The notes beneath the pieces are model-generated. The model made no database searches, was not told the DNA's origin, and saw only the letters and a program-made list of their open reading frames with translations. A stretch of DNA of 64,000 bases, from the NCBI RefSeq assembly GCF_014217835.1, contig NZ_CP055263.1, positions 1,638,501-1,702,500 on the forward strand. Direction: 5' to 3'. Positions 34,180 through 43,953 of the stretch are shown piece by piece. How positions within the stretch are numbered: the first letter of the stretch is position 1; each line of letters opens with the position of its first letter. A program made the translations under genes and the position numbers. Source of the DNA: Metabacillus sp. KUDC1714 (GTDB lineage: Bacteria > Bacillota > Bacilli > Bacillales > Bacillaceae).

Positions 34180-34392
34180 TTATTGTTGCTGTTGCTTAAT
34201 GCCGTATTTTTTATTGAATTTATCTACACGTCCACCTGCATCTGCAAATTTTTGACGTCCTGTGTAGAATGGATGACACTCAGAACAAACCTCAACTTTG
34301 ATCTCTTTCATTACAGAGCCAGTTTCGAATTCGTTACCACAAGCGCAGTTCACCATAACCTTATTAAAGTTTGGATGAATTCCTGTTTTCAT
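34180..34392 (-). CDS. rpmE: 50S ribosomal protein L31 (zinc-binding type)
   Basis: L31 of the large subunit, type with zinc ligands: CACG near residue 16 and CSEC near 35 followed by [11 protein letters not shown] Gln-rich tail (KQQQQ) extends slightly beyond the B. subtilis length. AGGAG precedes a first ATG with no gap and a second with nine bases; the second (34392) is chosen and gives MKTGIHPNF. In B. subtilis this form is replaced by YtiA under zinc limitation. Confidence 0.95.
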   Translation of the reverse strand: MKTGIHPNFNKVMVNCACGNEFETGSVMKEIKVEVCSECHPFYTGRQKFADAGGRVDKFNKKYGIKQQQQ

Positions 34393-34545
34393 TCTTTTCA
34401 TCTCCTTCCGCCCTGAATCATTCGAAACAGAGTTAAATATCTAGGTGTAACTCGTCCGGTTGACGAACCATCACTAGAAAAGCACATGATGAAATTATAA
34501 CAAGTGCCAAGTTTAAAAGCAAGCCGAAGTTAAATATTACTAATT

Positions 34546-34693
34546 CGAAAAGCGCAGGTGCCTTGTTCAGCCCCGACAGGCATAAGACACACACGAATAG
34601 AAGGTGTTCTTTACCTTCAATTCGTGAGTGGCTTATGACCCCGAGGGGCTAGGCACCGGAGCTAGACAATTCGAAAAGCGCAGGTGCCTTGCT
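34546..34693. repeat. Full palindromic hairpin element plus second partial copy
   Basis: The full copy (34546-34668) starts GAAAAGCGCAGGTGCCTTG and ends GGCACCGGAGCTAGAC. Arms GGTGCC/GGCACC, AGCCCC/GGGGCT and CATAAG/CTTATG flank an inner CACGAAT/ATTCGTG and AGGT/ACCT hairpin. A second copy of only the first 24 bases follows (34670-34693), running up to the end of rho. Confidence 0.85.
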
Positions 34694-34704
34694 CCCCACT
34701 AATA

Positions 34705-35982
34705 CTACTTAGTTACTTTCCTAGCTGATTTCATTTCAACATCTAAATTACTAAAGAATTCTTCGTTTGATTTTGTTTGACGAAGCTTTCTTAGGAACTT
34801 TTCAACAAAGTCTGGAGAATCTGTCATTGACTTGCGAATTGCCCATAATTTATCAAGATGATCTTTTGGAACAAGCAGCTCTTCTTTTCTTGTACCAGAA
34901 CGACGGATATCGATTGCTGGGAAGATACGCTTTTCTGCAAGTGAGCGGTCTAAATGAAGCTCCATGTTACCAGTTCCTTTGAATTCCTCATAAATAACGT
35001 CATCCATACGAGAACCTGTATCGACTAGCGCTGTTGCAAGGATTGTTAAGCTTCCACCCTCTTCAATGTTACGTGCTGCACCAAAGAAACGTTTAGGGCG
35101 ATGGAAAGCAGCTGGATCAATACCACCAGATAATGTTCGACCACTTGGAGGAATGACCAGATTGTATGCACGTGCTAAACGTGTAATGCTATCCATTAAA
35201 ATAATTACATCCTTTTTATGTTCAACAAGACGCATCGCTCGCTCAAGCACTAGCTCTGCTACTTTAATATGATTTTCTGGAACTTCATCAAACGTCGAGC
35301 TAACCACGTCTCCAGCTACAGAACGTTCAATATCAGTTACTTCTTCAGGTCTCTCATCGATTAATAAAACGATTAGTTCAGCTTCAGGATTGTTCGTTGT
35401 AACACTGTTCGCAATTTCTTTTAACAGCATTGTCTTCCCTGCCTTAGGAGGGGCAACAATCAATCCACGTTGACCAAAACCAACTGGTGCGATTAGGTCC
35501 ATAATTCTTGTGGATAAATAATTTGGTTTTGTTTCTAGGTAAATTTGTCTATCTGGATAGAGAGGAGTTAATGCTGGGAAGTGAACACGTTCCTTTGCCG
35601 TCTCTGGATCTTCGCCGTTAACCGCTTCTACATGAAGCAAACCGTAATAGCGTTCATTTTCTTTTGGAGGACGAACCTTACCAGATACTTTGTCCCCATT
35701 TCGCAAATCAAAACGCCTAATTTGGGAAGCTGAAATATAAATATCTTCTGAGCTTGGTGAATAGTTAATTGGTCTTAAGAAGCCAAAGCCTTCAGACTGG
35801 ATGATTTCTAAGACACCTTCCATAAATAATAAATCCTCTTGTTCAGCATTTGCTTTTAATATAGCAAAAATTAATTCTTTTTTCGTCAGCTTGCTGTAAT
35901 AGGAAACTTTATAATGACGGGCAAGCTCATATAATTCTTTCAGTTTCATATGTTCTAATGAAGAAATTGAAACTTGATTCAT
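34705..35982 (-). CDS. rho: Transcription termination factor Rho
   Basis: Hexameric RNA helicase that ends untranslated and antisense transcripts (425 residues). N-terminal SAP-like helices with [17 protein letters not shown], a cold-shock RNA-binding fold ([16 protein letters not shown] near 57) and a RecA ATPase with PPKAGKT (178-184) and [11 protein letters not shown]. The open frame reaches 36030, but the B. subtilis-like [20 protein letters not shown] start with GAGTGGTG upstream gives 35982. It precedes rpmE as in B. subtilis. Confidence 0.97.
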   Translation of the reverse strand: MNQVSISSLEHMKLKELYELARHYKVSYYSKLTKKELIFAILKANAEQEDLLFMEGVLEIIQSEGFGFLRPINYSPSSEDIYISASQIRRFDLRNGDKVSGKVRPPKENERYYGLLHVEAVNGEDPETAKERVHFPALTPLYPDRQIYLETKPNYLSTRIMDLIAPVGFGQRGLIVAPPKAGKTMLLKEIANSVTTNNPEAELIVLLIDERPEEVTDIERSVAGDVVSSTFDEVPENHIKVAELVLERAMRLVEHKKDVIILMDSITRLARAYNLVIPPSGRTLSGGIDPAAFHRPKRFFGAARNIEEGGSLTILATALVDTGSRMDDVIYEEFKGTGNMELHLDRSLAEKRIFPAIDIRRSGTRKEELLVPKDHLDKLWAIRKSMTDSPDFVEKFLRKLRQTKSNEEFFSNLDVEMKSARKVTK

Positions 35983-36281
35983 AAAAACACCACTCTTTTT
36001 AATTTTCAATTTTTTACAATTGTTTTCCATCTATCGATTGTCAAATTCATTTCTACTGGTAATGAAAACGTAATTAGATAGCAAATTTCACATATTAGAA
36101 GATTTACCATCAGTTGCATTAATGAAGAAAAAACTATCACGTTTGGATCGAGAAGGAAAATGAAGGTGAGCTTGAAGTAGATTTGCAGTAATTCATGCAG
36201 CACTCTTTATTTTTACCCTATTTTAGAGATTTAATCAATCATTTTTGGAAAATCTATTTGAAGTTAGAGGTTTTTATAGAA
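35983..36281. other. rho upstream region, no gene
   Basis: AT-rich DNA where B. subtilis has glpX (ywjI) between rho and murAB; that gene is absent. No frame with a ribosome binding site is convincing. It presumably holds the rho promoter. Confidence 0.5.
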
Positions 36282-36311
36282 GGAAAGTGAGATTTTATTC
36301 CCTCACTTTCC
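36282..36311 (-). terminator. Hairpin terminator downstream of murAB
   Basis: Perfect 10-bp arms GGAAAGTGAG / CTCACTTTCC with a 10-base loop. The T-run is weak on the minus strand, so it may be Rho-assisted or only a hairpin. Confidence 0.6.
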
Positions 36312-36446
36312 AAAATGTAGATATCTTTATCTTTTTTTATTAGGCTGACTCGCCAAAATTTGTTGCTATTTACCAAGTAGTGCGGTAGGTTGGTTTTTTC
36401 TTTAAGCTATGTGTTCCATCAGATGAACAAGGCACATGCCCTCTTC

Positions 36447-37736
36447 TTATGAATTTTGCAGTTGCTCGATTTCTTTATCTGTTAATTTTTCACGCCAGAT
36501 CGTAGCTCCTAGTCCTGATAGCTTTTCCTCTAACTGACTATATCCACGATCGATATGCTCTAAACCAGTTATTTCTGTTACTCCTTCAGCCATAAGGCCC
36601 GCACATACTAAAGCTGCTCCTGCTCGTAAATCACTTGCTTTAACTCTAGCACCTTGAAGTCTTGTTGGGCCAGAGACAATTGCAGAACGGCCTTCAACTT
36701 TTATTATAGCGCCCATTCTTCTTAGCTCATCTATATGTTTAAATCTAGCAGAGTAAATTGTATCAGTTACAACACTCGTTCCTGTAGCTCTTGTTAAGAA
36801 TGAAGTGAACGGCTGTTGAAGATCAGTTGGAAATCCTGGGTAAACGAGGGTTTTAATATCAACAGCCTTTAGTTCCTTTTGACCGCCGATAATTAATATT
36901 TGATCATTGCTCGTTTCAATATGAAGACCCATTTCTCTTAGCTTTGCAATTAGTGATTCTAAATGAAGTGGGATGACATTATCGATCATCACTTCTCTTC
37001 CCATTGCTGCTCCGATAATCATGTAAGTTCCAGCTTCAATCCGGTCAGGAATAATTGAATGACGGCAGCCATGCAGTCTCTCAACTCCATCGATTCGAAT
37101 GACGTCTGTTCCTGCCCCTTTAATTTTTGCCCCCATGCTCGTAAGCAATGTTGCTACATCAATAATTTCTGGTTCCTTTGCAGCGTTTTCAATAATCGTT
37201 CTACCTTTTGCTAAAACAGCAGCAAGCATAATGTTAATTGTTGCTCCTACACTTACAACATCTAAATAAATTCGCGCACCACGCAGTTCATCTGCACGCA
37301 AATAGATTGCACCTTGTTCATTCGTTATTTGCGCACCTAATGCTTCAAAACCTTTAATATGCTGATCAATTGGTCGCGGTCCTAGATGACAGCCACCAGG
37401 AAGGCCAATAACTGCCTTTTTAAAACGGCCAAGCATTGCTCCCATTAAATAATAGGATGCACGTAGCTTCTTAACTTTTCCATTCGGCAAAGGCATTGAA
37501 ATCATCGATGACGGGTCAACAATCATTTCATTATTTTTCAATAGCACCTTTCCACCGATTTCCTCCAATAAATCTCCAAGTATATTTACATCAGAAATGT
37601 TTGGTAATCCTTCGATTGTGACTGGTGATTCAGCTAATATGGTTGCAGGAATTAAAGCTACTGCACTATTTTTTGCCCCGCTTATATTTACTGTACCTTT
37701 CAGTAAATCTCCACCGGCAACTTTTAACTTTTCCAT
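36447..37736 (-). CDS. murAB: UDP-N-acetylglucosamine 1-carboxyvinyltransferase (MurA2)
   Basis: Transfers enolpyruvate to UDP-GlcNAc, the first committed step of peptidoglycan synthesis (429 residues). Lys22 in [13 protein letters not shown] and the catalytic, fosfomycin-sensitive Cys116 in [13 protein letters not shown] are present. Its position between rho and fbaA marks it as the second paralogue (MurAB/MurZ) rather than MurAA. GGGAG precedes the ATG. Confidence 0.95.
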   Translation of the reverse strand: MEKLKVAGGDLLKGTVNISGAKNSAVALIPATILAESPVTIEGLPNISDVNILGDLLEEIGGKVLLKNNEMIVDPSSMISMPLPNGKVKKLRASYYLMGAMLGRFKKAVIGLPGGCHLGPRPIDQHIKGFEALGAQITNEQGAIYLRADELRGARIYLDVVSVGATINIMLAAVLAKGRTIIENAAKEPEIIDVATLLTSMGAKIKGAGTDVIRIDGVERLHGCRHSIIPDRIEAGTYMIIGAAMGREVMIDNVIPLHLESLIAKLREMGLHIETSNDQILIIGGQKELKAVDIKTLVYPGFPTDLQQPFTSFLTRATGTSVVTDTIYSARFKHIDELRRMGAIIKVEGRSAIVSGPTRLQGARVKASDLRAGAALVCAGLMAEGVTEITGLEHIDRGYSQLEEKLSGLGATIWREKLTDKEIEQLQNS

Positions 37737-38182
37737 AATAGTCTCCCTTCTTCAGAAGTTGACTTTCCGGAAAGAACATGGAGGGTGAGCTTTGCGCAAT
37801 TTTCGCACACATATGTATTCACTTTACACGAAACACGCTTAAACATTCATTAGCCATCATGTTTTCCGAATAATACATCTCTTGTCAACAAATATTTCGG
37901 ATTTTATTGCTTCGAAAAGCTTGAGGTGTCGCCAAGCTCTAAATGGCGAAAGCCTTTTTCTTTACGATCATCCATTTTGATACAAATTCTGGTGATAGTA
38001 AAAAAATACTACCTGTTTATCTCTTTTATTTCCTTTTATGCCTTAGTAAATACATCACAATACTAGATAAGTGAAACTTCCTTTAATGTTGGTTTCTATG
38101 ATTGCTTTCACCTAGAGTTTAATGATTGACTATTTATAAATAATCTCTCTTATTATTAAACCATCTATTAAGCAGGACAACA
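37737..38182. other. murAB-fbaA gap; transaldolase gene absent
   Basis: B. subtilis has ywjH (transaldolase) here. No trace of it is readable. A small hairpin TCGCCA / TGGCGA with a following T5 (37929-37960) is preceded by TTCGAAAAGCTTGAGGTG, faintly like the end of the palindromic repeat. The rest is AT-rich and featureless. Confidence 0.45.
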
Positions 38183-38224
38183 ATGTTTAAGTTTAAGAAT
38201 TCTTCTTGGAATTGGGATGGGTGA
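38183..38224 (+). CDS. Candidate 13-codon open frame
   Basis: ATG at 38183 with AGGA five bases upstream encodes MFKFKNSSWNWDG. A hairpin ACGGACAAG / CTTGTCCGT (38255-38281) and an orphan AGGAGGAGG (about 38238) follow. It could be a micro-protein, a leader or chance. No homologue is known to me. Confidence 0.2.
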   Translation: MFKFKNSSWNWDG

Positions 38225-38254
38225 TGATCACACTAAAGGAGGAGGTATTAACAA

Positions 38255-38281
38255 AACGGACAAGGCTTATTCTTGTCCGTT
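38255..38281 (+). terminator. Hairpin, possible terminator
   Basis: AACGGACAAG / CTTGTCCGTT perfect 10-bp stem with a 7-base loop. The following T-run is weak. It would end a short plus-strand transcript. Confidence 0.45.
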
Positions 38282-38368
38282 ACTCTATGAGTCTATTATC
38301 TCTAGTCAGCTAGGTTAAGGTTAGAGAAGGTCTTCACACCGCTTGTTAGCGCTTTCTTATTATTCAGA

Positions 38369-38400
38369 ATATAACCGCCTCTTATAAAAGGCGGTTATAT
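38369..38400 (-). terminator. Terminator after fbaA
   Basis: ATATAACCGCCT / AGGCGGTTATAT perfect stem with an 8-base loop next to the fbaA stop. Confidence 0.85.
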
Positions 38401-38411
38401 TTAAAGCTGTA

Positions 38412-39269
38412 TTATGCTTGGTTTGAAGAACCAAATTCGCGCATTTTGCCGATTACTGTTGCTTTAATAGCGTCACGAGCTGGTCCTAAATATTTACGTG
38501 GATCATATTCTTCAGGTTTTGCAGCTAACGTTTCACGAACCGCTTTTGCAGAAGCAATTTGATTTTCAGTGTTAACGTTGATTTTCGCTGTACCGAAAGA
38601 GATAGCTTTTTGGATATCGTGTGTTGGAATACCAGTACCACCGTGAAGTACTAATGGCATATCCGTTAGGTTAGCGATTTCTTCCATCTCTTTGTAGCCT
38701 AAGTTTGGTTCACCTTTGTACGGTCCATGAACAGAACCAAGTGCTGGTGCTAAGCAGTCAATACCAGTACGTTGTACAAGTTCATTACATTCTTGTGGAT
38801 TTGCGTAAATTACGCCTTCTGCTATAACGTCATCTTCTTGTCCACCAACAGTTCCTAACTCAGCTTCAACAGAAACACCTTTTGAATGAGCATATTCAAC
38901 AACTTGTTTCGTTGTTTCAACATTTTCTTCAAATGGGTGATGTGAAGCATCGATCATAACAGATGTAAATCCAGCATCAATTGCTTCTTTACACTTATCA
39001 TAGCTTGAACCATGGTCAAGGTGAATCGCTACTGGTACAGTAACTTTGTAATCCTCAAGTAGACCTTCAACCATTTTTACAACAGTTTTAAATCCACCCA
39101 TGTAGCGTGCTGCACCTTCAGAAACACCAAGAATAACTGGTGACTTCTCTTCTTGAGCTGCTTGTAGGATCGCTTGAGTGAACTCAAGATTATTTAAGTT
39201 AAATTGACCTACTGCATATCCTTTGTCTTTTGCTGTTTTCAGCATTTCTGTCATTGAAACTAAAGGCAT
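38412..39269 (-). CDS. fbaA: Class II fructose-1,6-bisphosphate aldolase
   Basis: Zinc-dependent aldolase of glycolysis and gluconeogenesis (285 residues). AIHLDHGSS gives catalytic Asp85 and zinc His86. Further motifs are [34 protein letters not shown] and [15 protein letters not shown] precedes the ATG. It is separated from spo0F by about 180 bases and ends at its own terminator. Confidence 0.97.
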   Translation of the reverse strand: MPLVSMTEMLKTAKDKGYAVGQFNLNNLEFTQAILQAAQEEKSPVILGVSEGAARYMGGFKTVVKMVEGLLEDYKVTVPVAIHLDHGSSYDKCKEAIDAGFTSVMIDASHHPFEENVETTKQVVEYAHSKGVSVEAELGTVGGQEDDVIAEGVIYANPQECNELVQRTGIDCLAPALGSVHGPYKGEPNLGYKEMEEIANLTDMPLVLHGGTGIPTHDIQKAISFGTAKINVNTENQIASAKAVRETLAAKPEEYDPRKYLGPARDAIKATVIGKMREFGSSNQA

Positions 39270-39445
39270 GTCGAAAAATCCTCCTAATGAACCTTATTTT
39301 CTGATACAGAAAAGTATATCATACCTAGCTTGACCAGAATATTCACTAATATGTAGAGTCTGCATGATACTTTTCACATCTAATAGCATACCAATTTCTT
39401 CGAAAATCAGCAACAATTCGACAGATATTTGGGTAATATAATGTT

Positions 39446-39820
39446 TTAGTTCGTTTTTAATGGTAAATATTTCTTTACTGCATCACGAATTTCATCGATA
39501 TCAAAAGGTTTAGCAAAATGTGTCAATGCACCTAAATCCTTCGCTTCTTGAATCATATCTAATTCCCCATAAGCCGTCATAATGATAACACGAATATCTT
39601 GGTCGACAACTTTCATTCGTTTTAAAATTTCAATCCCATCCATACCCGGGATTTTCATATCTAATAATACTAAGTCTGGGGAATGCTTTTCGACGATTTC
39701 TAAGGCTTGAAAACCGTTTGCTGCCTGAAATGTTTGATACCCCTCTTTTTGAAAAACCTCATTCAATAAAATTCGAATCCCATATTGATCGTCAACAATT
39801 AATATTTTTTCCTTCAACAT
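39446..39820 (-). CDS. spo0F: Sporulation phosphorelay response regulator Spo0F
   Basis: Single-domain response regulator that takes phosphate from sporulation kinases and passes it to Spo0B (124 residues). Phosphoacceptor Asp54 in [13 protein letters not shown], acidic pocket Asp10-Asp11 in ILIVDDQYG, Thr in IIMTAYGE and Lys in FAKPFD are all present, and no output domain follows. AGAGGTG precedes the ATG. A sigma-H promoter and a 0A box lie upstream. Confidence 0.97.
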   Translation of the reverse strand: MLKEKILIVDDQYGIRILLNEVFQKEGYQTFQAANGFQALEIVEKHSPDLVLLDMKIPGMDGIEILKRMKVVDQDIRVIIMTAYGELDMIQEAKDLGALTHFAKPFDIDEIRDAVKKYLPLKTN

Positions 39821-40104
39821 ATCATTACACCTCTTAGTTTATTTTTCCATACTTAACCCCAATGGCATTATGCCATCTTAAAAACGAAATAAATTTTGTG
39901 TTTTGCTTTAAGCACTAGACGGTACAAGCTAGCTCTGTACAAAGTTTATCAGCACTTTCTGTTCGTTACTTAATCTAGCTTGCTTCCTACTAACCCAGTT
40001 TAAGCAATCGGTACTAAAGACCGTAGCTTTTTAACCAATTAACTAGGGTTTTTCATTAACATTCGTCCACATTGTTGATTAAATTATCTATATCATAACT
40101 TAAG
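39821..40104. other. spo0F 5' leader region
   Basis: About 285 bases between the sigma-H promoter and the spo0F start, unusually long for a leader. It contains a 15-bp palindrome, ATGGCATTATGCCAT (39862-39876), and a near-palindrome around AGCTAGCT (39920-39945). A second promoter closer to the gene may exist, but I see no clear one. Confidence 0.45.
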
Positions 40105-40161
40105 TAATTCTTTTCTTACTTATTATTTCCTGCAAAATAACTCGAATCATTTGTCGACAAT
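40105..40161 (-). promoter_or_regulatory. Sigma-H promoter and 0A box for spo0F
   Basis: On the minus strand GCAGGAAAT (40125-40133), 11 bases, then AAAGAATTA (40105-40113), fitting the sigma-H consensus RnAGGAwww-N11-RnnGAATww. About 17 bases upstream, TTTGTCGACAAT (40150-40161) resembles a Spo0A box on both strands. spo0F is sigma-H and Spo0A dependent in B. subtilis. Confidence 0.7.
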
Positions 40162-40252
40162 TTCTGCTTATCATTGTCATATTTTGCTGGATCTAATGAC
40201 ATTTAAGTAATATCTAATCTTCCCCTACAGTCTCACGGAAAACTGGTTCTCT

Positions 40253-40280
40253 TTTAGATTTTACTACTTTTCGTTATAAT
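40253..40280 (+). promoter_or_regulatory. Possible sigma-A promoter of ywjG
   Basis: TTTAGA (40253-40258), 16 bases, TATAAT (40275-40280), about 40 bases upstream of ywjG. Confidence 0.4.
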
Positions 40281-40321
40281 ACCTTATACATGTGAAATGT
40301 GAAAGGAGATCTTTGCTACTT

Positions 40322-40864
40322 ATGATGAAAATTTTCACGACACAATTAACTGGTCACTTTAATCGAATACTAGACCAAGAAGAAATAAATATAGAAGATA
40401 GTGCAAGACTTCTTGCACAAGCTTTAATCGGAGAAGGAACCCTATATATTTATGGGGTTAACGAGCTTCATGGTATTGTCTTGGAGGCTTTAATGAGTAG
40501 TGAGCCCTTTAATCGTGCTGAGGCACTTCTTGATCAAAATGGACAAGTAAAAAAGCTTTCTTCAGAAGATCGAGTGCTTCTTTTTACGTATCGATCAACA
40601 GATGAAGAAGCAATCTCTATTGCCAAAACTCTTTCAAACCAGGGAGTGCAAACAGTTGGTGTTTCTGCTTTAGTTAAAAATGCTGCTCCAGGGTTGGAAT
40701 CTATTACAGACCTTCATGTAGATGCTAAGCTACGTCAGCCACTAATTCCTGGTGATGACGGGGAAAGATACGGATTCCCTGCGTTAATGACATCGTTATA
40801 TGTATATTATGCGATCACCTTCACTATTAAAGAGATGTTAAATGAATATGAGGATGAATATTAA
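40322..40864 (+). CDS. ywjG: DUF2529 protein YwjG
   Basis: A 180-residue protein of the YwjG family. The pattern LARLLAQALIGEGTLYIYGV, VLLFTYRSTDEEAISIAKTL and PALMTSLYVYYAITFTIKEML resembles a SIS-like sugar-phosphate fold, but the role is unknown. The start ATG at 40322 gives MMKIFTTQLTG as in B. subtilis; AAGGAG is about 13 bases upstream, rather far. It is divergent from spo0F and convergent with pyrG. Confidence 0.85.
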   Translation: MMKIFTTQLTGHFNRILDQEEINIEDSARLLAQALIGEGTLYIYGVNELHGIVLEALMSSEPFNRAEALLDQNGQVKKLSSEDRVLLFTYRSTDEEAISIAKTLSNQGVQTVGVSALVKNAAPGLESITDLHVDAKLRQPLIPGDDGERYGFPALMTSLYVYYAITFTIKEMLNEYEDEY

Positions 40865-40902
40865 GCAATTGGCAAGAGCTAGTTGCTTTTTTTATATCTT
40901 TA

Positions 40903-41012
40903 TTGCAAAAAGTAAGTTTTTTTTGCAACTTTCATGAGGAATCTTGCAATTTTGAAGGGGAATCTTGCAACTTTTAATCAAAATCTTGCAACTTCAGAAA
41001 ACAATCTTGCAA
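40903..41012 (+). repeat. 21-bp-phased array, core TTGCAA (array 3)
   Basis: TTGCAA starts at 40903, 40923, 40944, 40965, 40986 and 41007, a spacing of 20 then 21 throughout. Most units read AATCTTGCAA followed by CTTT-like sequence; the rest varies. It lies after ywjG and before the shared terminator, so it is probably in the ywjG 3' untranslated region. Confidence 0.85.
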
Positions 41013-41030
41013 ATTAACATTACACAAAAA

Positions 41031-41061
41031 AGCTAACTTATCCTTTTAAGATAAGTTAGCT
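41031..41061. terminator. Bidirectional terminator, pyrG and ywjG
   Basis: AGCTAACTTATC / GATAAGTTAGCT perfect 12-bp stem, 7-base loop, with T5 on the minus strand. Confidence 0.88.
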
Positions 41062-41110
41062 CAATTCCTATACTAAAAAAGCTATTTAACTATTTTTTAC
41101 CAGTGTATTG

Positions 41111-42763
<1,653 letters not shown>

Positions 42764-42777
42764 TTAAAAATCTTACT

Positions 42778-42868
42778 AGAAAAGCGAAAAGCGCCTTGCT
42801 CAGCCTCATGCAAATTGGCTTATGACCTCAAGGGTCTAGGGTCTAGACACTAGAGCTAAATAAAAAAC
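42778..42868. repeat. Shortened palindromic hairpin element in the pyrG leader
   Basis: AAAGCGCCTTGCTCAGCC at the start and TTGGCTTATGACCTCAAGGG then ACACTAGAGCTAAA at the end match the family. It lies between the attenuator and the pyrG start. Confidence 0.7.
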
Positions 42869-42890
42869 TAAGCTCAAAATCCTCATTTTC

Positions 42891-42936
42891 CACATAAAAA
42901 TAGAAAGCCCCCTTCCAAACAAGTTGAAAGGGAGCT
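42891..42936 (-). terminator. pyrG attenuator
   Basis: On the minus strand GCTCCCTTTC pairs with GAAGGGGGC over an ACTTGTTTG-type loop, followed by TTTCTATTTTT. The pyrimidine-rich 5' arm can pair instead with extra G residues added at the transcript start, the known B. subtilis pyrG mechanism. Confidence 0.8.
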
Positions 42937-42974
42937 GTAAATGTATAATAAATACAATACGATTGCTTTTTTAA

Positions 42975-43016
42975 GAGCCCAAAATAGATTCTACCTAGTT
43001 GAAAAAAGAAAGTCAA
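42975..43016 (-). promoter_or_regulatory. pyrG promoter with GGGC transcription start
   Basis: On the minus strand TTGACT (43011-43016), 17 bases, TAGAAT (42988-42993), then CTATTTT and GGGCTC with +1 at 42980. The GGGC start permits reiterative G addition when CTP is low. The -35 is just past the rpoE stop. Confidence 0.82.
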
Positions 43017-43028
43017 GACGATTTACGC

Positions 43029-43580
43029 TTATTTTTCTTCCTCTTCATCATCTAGTTCATCTTCATCATCGTCTTCATCATCATCTAAATCATAATCTTC
43101 ATCGTCATCATCAATGAGATCATCATCATCATCGTCGTCTAAATCTACATCGTCTATATCATCGAAATCATCATCATCGTCGTCATCGTCACTAGTGTCA
43201 TCAAAGTCATCGTAATCTAGATCTTCATCAATGACATCGAAGTCATCCTCAAGATCATCCTCGACACCTTTTTTCGCCTTTTTCTTTTTAGGCTTCGCAA
43301 CTGGCACAATTTCTTCTTCAATTTGCTCATAAGGATACCAAGTACGTAATCCCCACATGTTTTCTCCTACACAAATAAAACGGCCATCGATATTAATATC
43401 TGTATAGAATTGAGCGATTTTATCTTCTACTTGTTTTTTTGTTAACCCAAGAAGCGAAGAAACTTCCTCTACTAATTCACTAAAAATGTACGGTTTTTTA
43501 CCTTCTACAAAAAGTTCATAGGCAACCTCTACCATTGCCATTTCTTTTATTTGTTCGTCTGTTAATTGCTTTAGACTCAA
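43029..43580 (-). CDS. rpoE: RNA polymerase delta subunit
   Basis: Delta factor of Gram-positive RNA polymerase (183 residues), which speeds recycling and sharpens responses to initiating NTP. A folded N-terminal HARE-HTH domain (to about residue 85, ending WGLRTWYPYEQIEEE) and a Lys-rich bridge (PKKKKAKKG) precede a tail of about 80 residues that is almost all Asp and Glu. The start is TTG at 43580 with AAAGGGAGTG upstream; the longer open frame has no site. Confidence 0.95.
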   Translation of the reverse strand: MSLKQLTDEQIKEMAMVEVAYELFVEGKKPYIFSELVEEVSSLLGLTKKQVEDKIAQFYTDINIDGRFICVGENMWGLRTWYPYEQIEEEIVPVAKPKKKKAKKGVEDDLEDDFDVIDEDLDYDDFDDTSDDDDDDDDFDDIDDVDLDDDDDDDLIDDDDEDYDLDDDEDDDEDELDDEEEEK

Positions 43581-43795
43581 AGCTCGGCACTCCCTTTCTA
43601 GGTAAATCATCTATTTAATACGTAAATATGTATAAATCTAAAGTCAAGTCTGCAAATCATACCATTCATTATAAACAAATTCTAGCAGTTTATGCCACAT
43701 TTATCACGTAAAAAATATTCAAAAGAACTTTTTGCGCTTTGAATTTAATAGAAGGTCACATAATCTGGCCTCTAACCTCTAAATTCGGGGTGTTC
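43581..43795. other. rpoE upstream region
   Basis: Should contain the rpoE promoter. TTGACT is present near 43660 on the minus strand, but the matching -10 is unclear. No gene is seen between here and array 4. Confidence 0.4.
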
Positions 43796-43885
43796 TTGCA
43801 ACTTTGAAGCGGAATCTTGCAACTTTAAGTACTTATTTTGCAACTATAGAAGAGAATTTTGCAAGTTTGGGTAATAATCTTGCAA
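43796..43885 (+). repeat. 21-bp-phased array, core TTGCAA (array 4)
   Basis: TTGCAA starts at 43796, 43817, 43838, 43859 and 43880, exactly 21 bases apart. Units near AATCTTGCAACTTT match array 3 in the same orientation. It lies between the rpoE upstream region and the icmF terminator. Confidence 0.85.
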
Positions 43886-43911
43886 TTTTTTCATTTAAAC
43901 TACGATTAAAA

Positions 43912-43942
43912 ACTCATGATTAGCAGCCTGCTAATCATGAGC
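43912..43942 (-). terminator. Terminator after icmF
   Basis: CTCATGATTAGCA / TGCTAATCATGAG 13-bp stem with a very short loop, followed on the minus strand by TTTTTAATCG. Confidence 0.85.
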
Positions 43943-43953
43943 GAGATATATTA

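Noticed and set aside
43581..43610. Ten-residue N-terminal extension of rpoE
   Set aside because: No ribosome binding site and not in the family; the TTG start fits homologues.
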